Shown here piece after piece: positions 21,674 to 32,008 of a stretch of DNA of 64,000 bases. This stretch comes from Albugo candida (lineage: Eukaryota > Oomycota > Peronosporomycetes > Albuginales > Albuginaceae): positions 868,001 through 932,000 of the forward strand of contig CAJNAR010000144.1 in NCBI GenBank assembly GCA_905220665.1, written 5' to 3'. A model generated the notes under the pieces. It saw nothing but the letters and a program-made list of their open reading frames with translations. It was not told where the DNA came from and ran no database searches. Numbering within the stretch: the first letter of the stretch is position 1; each line of letters opens with the position of its first letter. The translations under genes and the position numbers were made by a program.

Positions 21674-22730
21674 ATGAATGATGAACGGGAGAAATTGTGG
21701 CGGCAAATTTGTCGTCAGTTTTACTTTCAGAATGACGCGTTAGCGCAACAAATACTCCGACAGTTTGAGATTTGCAAGACGGATGATACTGTGTATGTAC
21801 CTGATAAGCAAACGTCTATGAGAATTGTAAGATAATTTTTTTATGTGTAGCATTTCTGTGGAAACGCCGATGGAGAAATTGAGTATCGTACAAGAAAACT
21901 GCAAAGCCCTCGGACTGGAGAACTCTTCTGACCCGATGCACAAAAACGCGATGGAGCAAATGTAAGCAACGAGTTTTTATGTGAGTGCATGATATAAAAT
22001 GTTTTTGTTAGCATTGAGCGCTATGAGTTTATCAAAAATCAGATTCGCTCAGAATACCATCAAAATCTTGCGACACATCGCTACGAGGAATTTCACAAAC
22101 TTTTGTTACAACGGCAGAGCACAAACTATTGTCTTGATGATAAGGTGCTACTGGTTCGGGAAAAGGAAGCATTTATTCGACTGTACGACAGCCATCATGA
22201 GAAAATGAGCAAAATCACAAACTTTCTTCGACAATATATGGACACATTGGGATCTCATCCATTTCTATTGGGACTGAAACAAGTGATACAATGGAATTTG
22301 GAGAGCTCGAATGTCGTGGGATGGCGATGTAAGGAAATTCACGTGTATCACCGACACTTTATAAACCTTTGGCTGATTGTAGTATCCGATGCGGTTTTCC
22401 TGGAGAGTGCCGGAAAGACTTTTGCTGCTGATTCAGTGGATCTCTTGATCAATAGTCTAAACTTTGGACACTATGAATTGACAAAAGTCGCGACCGAAAA
22501 ATCAGAGCCTCGAAATCGAGTCTGGCTCATGGACCCATACCTTTCGGATCAAGATATGCGTGACCTACTGCATTTATTCCCTCCAAAATATCGGCTGGAA
22601 GGGCGTCCGTCTGGTGATAAGTATATGACCGGGCTTTTTCGCATGAATTTGATCGGATTGTGCGATGAGCCTCAGCCTTTTTTTCAGCGGTGGTGTGTTC
22701 TTCTTTGATTCTGCTATCGTTCATATATGA
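21674..22730 (+). CDS. Conserved-looking protein of unknown function, four exons
   Basis: Exons 21674-21792, 21851-21961, 22012-22620, 22688-22730; all GT-AG, phases 2-2-2; 293 aa. I do not recognise the family. The first 110 residues look helical and charged (EREKLWRQICRQFYFQNDAL, IIERYEFIKNQIRSEY). The rest is rich in aromatic residues (VVGWRCKEIHVYHRHFINLW, VWLMDPYLSDQDMRDLLHL) and ends GGVFFFDSAIVHI. The final 43-nt exon is supported by a strong pyrimidine tract before 22688 and by matching phase; without it the frame reads to a stop at 22708. No signal peptide or membrane span. The stop is 5 bp from the convergent endonuclease V stop. Confidence 0.7.
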
Positions 22731-22735
22731 CCCAA

Positions 22736-23655
22736 TTATTCAGTATACGTCAAGTAACGGTCCAACAAAGTATTGACGCAGCCAGCAGCTTCCCAATCTC
22801 GAAGCACGCGTCGTGATCGAAGATCTGCCTGTCGAATTGGTTCAGGCACACGGTACAGTGAAGACGCTTCCACGACTTTAATGCTGGTATCCAGCGAGAC
22901 GCGGTGGCCGACAGAGACGTAAACTGGATTCGTCGCACTTTTGAAGCAGCAAGCAGCACCCCAAATCTACAAATCCGTGTCACCAATCATATCAGCGAAA
23001 CAATCAAAGTCTTACCCTTCCAGAGTCTCCCTTCAGAAAGAGAATATTTTTTCGTTGCTTGCGCATCCTCTCAACAACTGTCGCTTTTGTGAGTCCATCG
23101 ACATGGAAAAACGATTTTGCAACACCGATAGTCGGAATCTGTAACTCGATTCCGAGATGACAAGCGCTTCCAAAGCCACGCGGATGAAGGACACCGTTCC
23201 CATCAACAAGCAGCACATCTGGACGCAATTCTACAGAGCATTACAAGTGTCTAGAAGCTTATTTATATGGTACCTGGGTTCCTCGACATCAATTCGTTCA
23301 GCAATTCTGTAAAAGCGGGAAGCTCACGGAATGCCAAAAAGCCTGGAATGTAAGGAAACGCTATGGAAACGTAGCGATACGCCTCATAGAGCATTCGCAT
23401 TGATGGTAATTCGACAATTACAAGCGAAGCGCACGCTTGCTCCTTGGAGTTTTTGCAGAAACTTATATCGACGCCGCCAATGCGCCAAGGCTGCGTTTCC
23501 TGTGCGCATATCCTTTCAGACGTATCTGTTGTGTCTAGCAATTGCTTCAATGTCTCCTGCTGCGCTACTTACAGCTCTGATCAAACAATAGTAAGCGAGA
23601 GGACGAGAACTATACCTCGCCAAATGTCTCGAATGTCGTTCTCATTTCCGCTCAT
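22736..23655 (-). CDS. Endonuclease V (deoxyinosine/inosine 3' endonuclease)
   Basis: Exons 23655-23616, 23564-23274, 23230-23016, 22966-22736, introns 43-51 nt, frame kept; 258 aa. Cleaves one bond 3' of inosine in nucleic acid; eukaryotic members prefer RNA. Family motifs in order: IGGVDISF (first metal Asp), [12 protein letters not shown] (catalytic Glu), [19 protein letters not shown] (second Asp), [28 protein letters not shown] and [18 protein letters not shown]. All expected catalytic residues are present. The first exon is only 40 nt. The stop (22736) nearly touches the opposing gene's stop (22730), so the two 3' UTRs must overlap. Confidence 0.94.
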
Positions 23656-23735
23656 AACAAAAGTCATAAGTGCGATACAGAAACATGAAAATATATTAAG
23701 TCTCAAGCAAACAATTTTTTGATTCATATAAACAC

Positions 23736-25211
23736 TTAGTCTGAGCTCAGATAGATGTGTTCCGTGTTGTCTTCTTCGTACGTCGAAAGAAGCTGGTAAT
23801 TTTGGTGCAGCGAGAGCTCTCTCCATTGCACGCGTTCATAAATGAGCACTGTAAGTGCGACCCCGATGAACAGGAATACGCACAGAATGATTTGATGGAT
23901 CCACATGGAAAACAAGCCTGTGATCCCATAGTCACAAAACGCTGCGACCGCGTGAGTTCGCTGGGATGCGATCGTATGACATTCTTGATTTTGTGTGAAT
24001 GAGTGTATGCCTTCCTTCACTTGATGAATCATTTTCTCTATTGGATAAAGAAATTCTTTCAGCATGACTGAGCCAGTTCTGTTGTGATTTTTCGCATATT
24101 CTGATAAGGAAGACTCAATCGACGCGACATTCTCGAGACTTTTAACCAGATTGGAAGTGGTTTCTGCAAACGGTTGTGTGGAATTCTCGCAAATTAAAAA
24201 ATAATCGGAAACAGTCGTATTGTGAAATAGCGCCAAAGAATTCTCCACAGGATACGCACAGAAATCGGCTGTGAGCAGGGTGGACGAGAAGTACAAACCG
24301 ATCAATGTGTGTGAGATCGGAACCAAAGTCATCATCAAGAGCACTGAAAGACGAAGCGGAGATAGCATAGACCAACCGATAGAAGCAACTGATAAGAGTG
24401 TGGCAAAGACCACGCTCAAAATCACAAAGTTGGTGGTGCCCTGTACCATGAAATAACTTTTCTCCCAGGTTTCAGCCATACGAGAGATATTTTTTGGGAC
24501 ATCATTCATCACATCAACCACATCATTAGAAGCATAAACCAGTCTACGTATGGCACATTAGGTAGAGGTAATCGAAATGATACAGTGAAAAGTCATTTAC
24601 CTCAATGCTTCCAAAGAAAGCTGAAATGCTTCCGAAGGGAGATCAGTCGCGTTAAACGAAGTAATTAGACGATCAGCATGTTGACGGAGATCAATACTCG
24701 AGTTGACTGCCGAATCGACATCCTTGTGCAATGAACCGAATCTATAGCTGATGTTCATCATTGTGTCTTTCACAACTCCGGCACTGTAGTCGACTTGAGC
24801 TTCTCCCATAAGTCCACCTAGCGCAGATATCGCCAGAAAGGAAAGTAGTATAGCCACAGAAACCTCTATCGCGTAAGTTTTCTCCATCCATCGATGCGAG
24901 TATACGCCTACACACATGTTATACGAATGAGACAAAAGTATAGCTCGATAGAGGTATTCGGTACCGTATTTGGTCGTGTGCAGGAAGCAGCGACGCATAA
25001 CGAGGATACAAAGCAGCAAAAAAACGATGGTCCCAATGCCCATACAACAAAAAATAATCGATTGGAACGTGTCTGTGTACGCTCTATTCTCCAAGTCAAA
25101 GCGATTTATTGATGGGATACTTGAACCGTAAAAGTTGTGGAAAAAATCAATAAGTTCATGCGCGATTTCTTTGTGATAATCGTCGGGTAATAGAGGCAAT
25201 CCGACTCGCAT
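23736..25211 (-). CDS. Five-span membrane protein, tweety-like topology
   Basis: Exons 25211-24601 and 24543-23736, phase 2; 472 aa. Hydrophobic spans appear near residues 49-70 (IIFCCMGIGTIVFLLLCILV), 110-133 (AILLSFLAISALGGL), two after the splice junction (FVILSVVFATLLSVASIGW and LSVLLMMTLVPISHTLIGLY), and one near the C-terminus (IILCVFLFIGVALTVLIY). Two loops of roughly 100 residues separate them, the second with Cys and N-glycosylation sequons (NTT, NST, NRT). This 2-2-1 pattern is that of tweety-family proteins; prominin is an alternative. I see no decisive family motif, so the name is topological. Start is the first ATG (25211) after a TTG-only extension. Confidence 0.6.
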
Positions 25212-26563
25212 TTTCAATGTTTCGATTTGTTCAGAAAGAAAACAGATGTGTGATTAAGTACTAGTTACTCGTATCAGTTAATGTTTGCTCTTTAACAAGA
25301 GAAGCTGACATAACATGTTAGCATATCAGATATATTCGCTGACGAGATCAAGCTGGTTTGATAAAGTAGCGTCAACGAGAAGACTCAATATGGACGGTGC
25401 TCTGAATGGTCGAACGTCCTTACGTTATTCAATATGGTGAAAAAGGTGCACACTTCAAATTCAAGTTGAAAAGCGCTTCCAACGCAGAGAAAAGAGCGCA
25501 ATCTCAACCTAATGTAGCGGCTTCAATGAAATGCGTGTGAAATCGGTTCTGCTACAGCTGTAGATCGATTATTAAAGCTACTTATTTATCTGGTAGTAAA
25601 AGATGGCGATACGATAGCGGTAATATTAGAAGTCTGGCATCGAATTAACATTGATCAAATTAAGTCTTCTCATGCAACAGCACAATTATTCCATTTATGT
25701 ACCTATTAACAAGAAATCGGCAGGCGTTATAATGCGCACATAACGGACGCCCAGGTTGCGCTACAACACCTTGAAACCCTCCTTTCATCACCACGATCTT
25801 ATTGTAGCCTACATGCACCTGGCCGTAGTACATCTTGCGCCGCACTAGCATTTAGTCGCTGTCCTGCTTTTCCACTTTTGAAGCACATCGCTCAAAGCGT
25901 ACTGTTTGACCACTTTGCGTAGGTCTTGTCTAACCCCCGACCGAGCCATAAGAGCAGCTGTGATTGTGGCTTACGATATACGCTGAGTATAACAAACATG
26001 AAAGCAAAAGTGGGCGGCGTTCCCGCGACCACCTCGTAGTTGCGCGTTTGGTCCTTTTGCGGGCTGGATTAGTGCAGGAGATAGTAGCGCTGACAAAAAA
26101 GCTCTCTTTTCCGTCTATCAAAGTCGCTCTCGCTCCAATAGTAGCGATCATAGCATGGTCACCTCATCATAGTATGCTTATAAATTAGCAGCGGAAAATG
26201 ACGAAAGGCATGTATACGCCGTGCTGATGGCAAACCATCACCACTACAGCAGCTGCACGGTCTTTATGATTGAATTTTGAGAACAGCCTAAGAGCACACA
26301 ACAATGTGCTTTTGATGGAATGAAGGGCTTCTAACGCGCTTTTCGGGTTCGAATGGCTCATAGAAGTTAGCTGTACGAGATCGAACCCAATATCGGAGTG
26401 CTAATTGCTTTTACTTGACTCATTTGAAAGGTTATCTTTCCATGGGCGCGGGAGACACCCACATGAATTTATCATAATGAACAGACTCAAGCACTCTACT
26501 TATCTAAAATGCATCAACATTCATCGGAGTCAACAAAACCATTTTGGTGTATTGTCCCCCAAA
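25212..26563. other. 1.35-kb region without a supported gene
   Basis: Contains only short frames (up to about 74 codons) on both strands, with no splice-consistent chain and no family resemblance I recognise. It is the longest gap in the left half of a window where gaps are usually under 300 bp. It could hold a decayed gene, regulatory DNA or an unrecognised RNA. Confidence 0.4.
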
Positions 26564-27660
26564 TCAGGTAGCACTATTCGTACTTAGGACTTCATCCTCC
26601 AAGTTGACTGACGATGGTGGGGGAGGCAGAGCATTTGTGTCCTCAATAGGGGGGGCTGGCGGAGGTTCTGGACAGGCCGTGTCTATTGAATAACGACGAA
26701 GCCATACTGCTTGAACCTGACATAAAATGCCATCAACAAAGTGTTTTAATGCGGGCGCTTCCTACCGTTTTTCCGTTTGTGAGATCATGAATGCACGGCA
26801 ACTTGACGAGATGTGTTCCTAACAATTTCGGTACCGATTGCTCTAATGGCTTCAAATCGAGTGAGATCACATTTTGAGTAACGTGCGAGTAATCGTACCA
26901 TATCGGGGTATTTTTCAGCAGCAATCAATCCAAGAGCATCTAGGAAACGTGCATAATTGATGCGGCGCTCTCCCTTCTTTTTCACCTTGACAAAGATCAA
27001 ATCAATTTCAGTGCGCGTGAGTCTCGAATCGACAAGCTCTGGACATTCTCGACACAATTTGCTAAAGTTTGCATTATCTGCATTTCAAGAAATGTGGTTT
27101 CTATACAACTGAATAAAATCACAACATACCAAGTGTTTTTGCATCAACTCCTTTGGCCGCCGTTCGTCCAAATCGACAATAATAATGAAAAATGCCTTTC
27201 AAAAGTGTGTGAGGGTCATTAAAATCATTCTTCTCTTCCTTTGTTGGACTGGGACACGGAACGTTTTCTCCCACCTGCAGCATCATTGAGCATTCCCCAA
27301 TAGCTTACCAGATCAGTGCGTCTACTTACCGCGATTTGATTTGGAGCGCTGTCGACCGAATGCTCTGACGATAGACCACTACGTGGCGACGTGCACTTTC
27401 TAAATTATTCATTCATCCAAATATGAAGCGGAATTGTGTGAAAGCGCAAATGCATACTGCGATCGTCGCGATTTAATGTCGCTACTTTTGGTCGCCGAGT
27501 TTCGAATTGTCTCAGATAAATTGTGTACATTCTGTTCGCTCAAATCGTGCGTGTCGGGCTCAAATCGTTTCTTATGTACCCCCGTATAGGATCGCACATC
27601 AGACAAACGACTATACACATCCCGTTTTTGCTCTGTTTGCGTGTCAGGATGATTTTCCAT
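26564..27660 (-). CDS. p25-alpha (TPPP-like) protein with permuted motif order
   Basis: Proposed exons 27660-27458, 27399-27330, 27274-27130, 27077-26883, 26842-26766, 26716-26564; 280 aa, frame kept throughout. p25-alpha proteins bundle or stabilise microtubules and are common in flagellated eukaryotes. The p25 core is clear (FSKLCRECPELVDSRLTRTE, DLIFVKVKKKGERRINYARF, LDALGLIAAEKYPD). The YTGxHKxRF motif that normally closes the domain instead sits near residue 20 (RLSDVRSYTGVHKKRFEP). The 3' end is less sure: without the 40-nt intron 26882-26843 the frame stops at 26785. I prefer the spliced form because a proline-rich, open 51-codon last exon follows in phase (ACPEPPPAPPIED). Confidence 0.75.
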
Positions 27661-27868
27661 TGCCAAAGGTGAAACGACACAATGACTTGGCACTCTTTCC
27701 GCAATTCTCGCAATTAGCCACTCAAAACACGACAAAAGACTGAATATTCGCCAATCCGAGTGATTCAATTAGGTCACCAAATTCAGTGACATCATTATGG
27801 CATGCTCTACAAGTACCGCTGTTCTGCACATGGCTCGCAATTAATTTCGCGATACTCACATTCTGTAT

Positions 27869-28388
27869 ATGTATTTAGAGTATATTGTGCTCCTCATCTT
27901 CTTTTTCTCGGGATTTGCGTTCTTGGTACGTTGTAAATGTGCGTCTTCGCAGCTTCTCCCATTGATAACATTGCATCAAAACAGACCATTTTGGGAGCAT
28001 TATTCCGGCTACAGCCTCAATTCATCCGTAATTGCACGAATAAACATAACGCATCTGCTTTATGTTTCCGAGCGTGTGAGTATTTCTCTATATCTGATTT
28101 GTAATTGTGAGTTTGACGCGCTTGTCCACCTCAGCTGGATTGTACGCATTTTGCACGGTAGCGCTTTATTGCTACTGGAGGCGAGATCATCTTGGAATCG
28201 GGAGAACGAGATGGAATGGTTCCAATCGAAAGAAGCGATTCGGGTATTACGATATGGAAGATTCCGATGCACATATTCCATTAACCGAGGAATTTTCCCC
28301 CGCTTTTACTGAATCAACTTTGCCTTCCATATACTCCACTTCGTCCTCCATCCATCATAGAAAAATAAATCGCGGTTTTGAAATGTAA
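27869..28388 (+). CDS. Small predicted type I membrane protein
   Basis: Exons 27869-28073 and 28135-28388, phase 1; 152 aa. Begins with a strong hydrophobic leader (IVLLIFFFSGFAFLV) followed by about 45 residues with one NIT sequon, then a short hydrophobic stretch (GLYAFCTVALYCYW) and a cytosolic basic, then Ser-rich tail (RRDHLGIGRTRWNGSNRKKR). No family recognised. The splice choice is limited: splicing in phase 0 at the adjacent GTGAGT would give an early stop. Divergent from the p25-alpha gene. Confidence 0.5.
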
Positions 28389-28416
28389 TTTTTGTGTATC
28401 AGATTGACGCAAAAGG

Positions 28417-30152
28417 TTACGCGCTTCGATTTCTATCAGGTGGTCGAGATGAAAGTCGTTTTATTTGTGCTTTTGTGGGCCGACTGCCGTACTTTCGAAC
28501 AAGATGCTTTGGAAATGTGATTTTATGCTGATTCCATAGTGAAAGCAGCTCTGGAATTAGCTTTTTGTCTTCGTTGCATACAAAAATAATTGCGCTTCGC
28601 TTTTTTTCACAATTTCGATTCCGTAAACGTCCAATTTGATGAATGTAATCCGTGATATTTTGTGGAAGATCGAATAGTAAAACGTTATCCAAACGACTGA
28701 GGTGGATTCCACGTGCAAGGACCAACGTAGCGACGAGGACTTGAACTTGTCGCGTTGTGAACGCTTCCATTATTGCGAGCCTTTCCAGCTGCGTCTTACC
28801 ACCGTGCACAGATCGTGCTTCCATCTGTGAGCACTTTTTTGTAATTGAATCCGTCAGCATATCTGCTCCAGCTCGAGACGCCACAAAAACGAGCTACACA
28901 CCATCAGATACTACATCAAAGTGTCATGCATTTGGAGCGTACCGTCGATTCCTTGGGTCGAGCTTCAAGGAACTCAAATAGAAGGTGCTTTTTCTCGTGA
29001 ACTTTTGTCCACATTACACGAGGCCGAATAGAATGAACACACTTATCATTTACCGTTGCTGCATCAACGTGTATCCATAACTTGTCGGAATGGCCGAAAA
29101 AAGAGTGCAAAAGCGCGTCGATGGCTTGCTCCAAAAAAGGCGATACGGTCGCCGTGCATGCAATGAATTGCAGGGATTCGCTACGATTCGATCCTTTTGA
29201 TAAGAGTGTCACGATCTCCACAACTTGATCACAGAATGAAGCTTCCAACATTTTATCCACCTCATCTACAGCTATGGAAAGCACATTATGAAGTAGAGCC
29301 TCCCAATTCCCATTCTCTGTCTCCGAAAAAATCTCCAGAAAGCGTCCTGGAGTCGCAATGATCATTTCTACACCACATTCCAATCGATACAATTGTGAGG
29401 GAAGTGGCAACCCGCCCATTAAAAGCGCTGTTTTCATCCGCGGGATGTTTTTCATTATGGATTTTGCACAGCTTTCAATTTGGATACAAAGCTCCCGACT
29501 CGGTGCAATAATCACTGACAAAGGACCTGTTTCATCCGGAAAAGCTTCACGCTGAAATACAAGAAATGAGGAATTTAGTAAAAAAACCTTTTACTTTTTG
29601 CCTACATGATCGAGAATTTGCGTGACAATTGGGAGCAGATACGCCAACGTTTTTCCTTCATCAGTTGCTGCACTAAAAACAGTCTGCACGACAACTTTGT
29701 GATTATTCATGTCTAATACGCGTAAAAGCATACATGTTTTCCTGTCATGATGGCTGGAATTGCTTGCATCTGCACTGGTGTTGGAATGATACAATTGAGC
29801 GTGTTGAGATTTTCAGCGATTTGTGTCGAAAGCGAATCAAATGACGCGATGGGAGGTGGTACGTCTTCTCCTTTAACTGAAATGCGATTATTCGATCGGA
29901 TATCATGTACTTTGTTCTTTGCGCTCGCGTCCATGCGTTCGGATGCGAAGCGATTCCGACAGATATCCCGACATTCCAAACTGCAGACGTCTTTCTCAGT
30001 CCAATCGCAAATATATTGACCGTATCGACCACATATCTACAGTACAAAATCACTGAAATGATAATTCTGTCAACAATCAATTGAAGACATACGATGCAAA
30101 TTGGCTCGCCCATCAGCGCTGATCGCTGATCGCATGCTTTTGAATGAACCAT
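28417..30152 (-). CDS. DDX59-like zf-HIT/DEAD-box helicase with degenerate motifs
   Basis: Exons 30152-30093, 30036-29734, 29683-29606, 29551-28943, 28893-28417; all phase 0, GT-AG; 508 aa. The N-terminus carries a HIT-type zinc finger (PICIICGRYGQYICD, DVCSLECRDICRNR), which with a DEAD-box core is the DDX59 layout. Core: TPVQMQAIPAIMTGK (Q motif region), motif I AATDEGKT (residues 126-133, usually AxTGSGKT), Ia PSREL, Ib TPGRFLEI, motif II DEVD for DEAD, motif III TAT for SAT, and motif VI HQIGRLRNRN where typical members have HRIGRTGR. The P-loop Lys-Thr survives, but other nucleotide and arginine-finger positions have drifted. In animals DDX59 is linked to ciliary signalling. Confidence 0.85.
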
Positions 30153-30250
30153 TTGGAATCGAGCTATATGATTGGTTTATATGACGTTTTAACTGCCTCT
30201 GATTGGCTTAAAGGTCATCGCGAAAGAATTTTGACGAAGAAATCGGAGAA

Positions 30251-30579
30251 ATGGCGGTACGTGTTGTAATGCATCGATTATCAACGACTACCTATAATTT
30301 ACACGCTATTGACGACAGAAAGAACTTCATGATGCGAATACATCGGCACAAAGCCAAAATTTGCAACCACATGAAACGATCAGAGGACAAAATGTAGTGT
30401 CCGATCTACCGCTTCAATGTGGAGTGTGTAAGCAAGTGCACATTGTACATCACGCAGTGCAAAATGCAACGTTCACTTGCGTTTCTTGCGGTGCGCAGAA
30501 TCGCATTTTATTCGAAGCACAACCTCAGCCACTCGGGTACCTCTTGTCACCTCTTTTCGCTGCTCTACTCATCGGATAA
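30251..30579 (+). CDS. Small zinc-ribbon protein with hydrophobic C-terminus
   Basis: Proposed exons 30251-30256 (ATG GCG) and 30319-30579, 62-nt intron with GTACGT donor; 88 aa. Contains two CxxC pairs (LQCGVCKQVH and FTCVSCGAQN), a likely zinc ribbon, and ends in a hydrophobic segment (LGYLLSPLFAALLIG) that could be a tail anchor. Not recognised as a named family. The two-codon first exon is unusual but frame-consistent; a start inside the second exon is the alternative. Divergent from the DDX59-like gene, 98 bp between starts. Confidence 0.5.
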
Positions 30580-30667
30580 TAATGCAGGCATATGCGTTGG
30601 TTTTGCATCCCAATTCCTCTGTTTTTTTGTAACATTTTGTAAAAAACTCAGTATCGTTAGCCTTTTT

Positions 30668-31892
30668 CTAGTATTGATAATCTTTCCATTTCAGCATCAC
30701 AACAAGAATCAAAACCAGTGCGTACACAGCTCCTACGACCCGAAAATTGAATCCATCCCAAATCGAAATCGGTTTTGCTGTGGTGATGATCGGTCGAGAG
30801 GAATTGGAATTGTGGGCACTGCAAGTCGCCTGACATGAGCCGCACGGACATTGTTTTATCGCATTTTTGGAACTGATCGAATCGAGTCGCTGTGCCTGTT
30901 GTGGTAAACTTTGACGAACTGTATCGTTTTCCACAATCGAGTAGTTGGAGCAGCTGAGTACGCTATGGTCGAATGCATGAGGTACGGTATCATTAAAATG
31001 TAAAAACAGGTACTCTCCGTGCGCGATTGCCCCGGTCTGAGCCTGATAATTCAAAAATCCTAGCGAGGATTTCATTGCTGCCGCCATCGACACAATCGCC
31101 GTGCTCTTACACGAGTCGAATAACGAGCAGGTCAATTCCTTTTGCAGCGAGATATCCATCTACAGTACAATATGAGCATTAGTAGGTGTCTTCACTTCTT
31201 CAAATTCCACTCAACCTCCAGGACTTTAACGTGATCCGTGCCTGTCATTGGATCTGGACGATAATGTACGCTTGGATACGGTGAGTGCATTTTCATAAAA
31301 TTGGACTGATGAGGAGAGCAAATAAGACCACACCATAACATCATGAGATTGGAAGCGCATGCATCACATCCGCCAGCTGCATTCTTCCCGAAAACACTCG
31401 ATAATAGTTTGAAATTCTCTGCGAGTCCTTGGTTTTGTTCCCATGAGCAGCAAGCTGCGTCCTTGTATTCGGGGCATTGAATCGAATATTGATCGCAATG
31501 CGGACCGGCGGTCATTCCGTCGTCCGCACAAACGCAATGACCACGTATACATTGTCCGCGATCGTGACAATCGGACGCAATAGTGCAAATTCCACCCCCG
31601 GTAGCTATAAAGAACAAAATGTGAGCAAGTTACACTTTTTATACGACAAAACGCGCTAACTATTAGCCCATCCGGTGCCACGCATCTAATGCTGAAAAAA
31701 TGAGAGGTTTTCATTCGTGGAATGATAAAAACTCACAGGTTTCGCGATGGCAGGAATTGCGTACGCTTCGGGAATGCATTGTTTATAATCAGGGATATTA
31801 TAAGGATTTACGCAGCGTTGTGTCATTGCACATGCGCCAAAACATTCGGAAATTTCAAGAGCGAGTAGCAAAAGATGGAAGAGCATGAACAT
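30668..31892 (-). CDS. Stand-alone NPC1-type N-terminal sterol-binding domain with one membrane anchor
   Basis: Exons 31892-31737, 31685-31661, 31604-31216, 31159-30668; frame kept; 353 aa. Signal peptide (MLFHLLLLALEI) then the luminal N-terminal domain of Niemann-Pick C1, which binds sterol in lysosomes. Typical blocks: CPEYKDAACCSWEQNQGLAE, GGCDACASNLMMLWCGLICS, VKVLEMDISL, CSLFDSCKST, AMKSSLGFLNYQ, QCPCGSCQATC. After the domain there is a single span (VVGAVYALVLILVVMLKW), a short KDYQY tail and a stop. Full NPC1 is about 1300 residues with 13 spans including a sterol-sensing domain; none of that is here, and only 88 bp remain before the next gene. The second exon is only 25 nt. Confidence 0.88.
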
Positions 31893-32008
31893 TGTCAGCA
31901 ACCTTTTTTCATTAAATGTGTTGGGGTATGCATATAGCAAGGGTATGTATTTGCGCGATGTGAACAATACTTCATGAATTCTTCCCACAGAAATGGAACT
32001 TTATGAGC

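Noticed and set aside
25660..26188. Short frames on both strands in the 1.35-kb gap
   Set aside because: They overlap each other, lack splice-consistent continuation and resemble no family I know.
26340..26380. GGTTCGAAT, a tRNA B-box-like string
   Set aside because: No acceptor, D or anticodon stems can be drawn around it.
30668..31892. NPC1-like gene as a toxin or effector with a novel Cys-rich fold
   Set aside because: The cysteine pattern and the CCSWEQNQ, CGLICS and FDSCK blocks are those of the NPC1 N-terminal domain.
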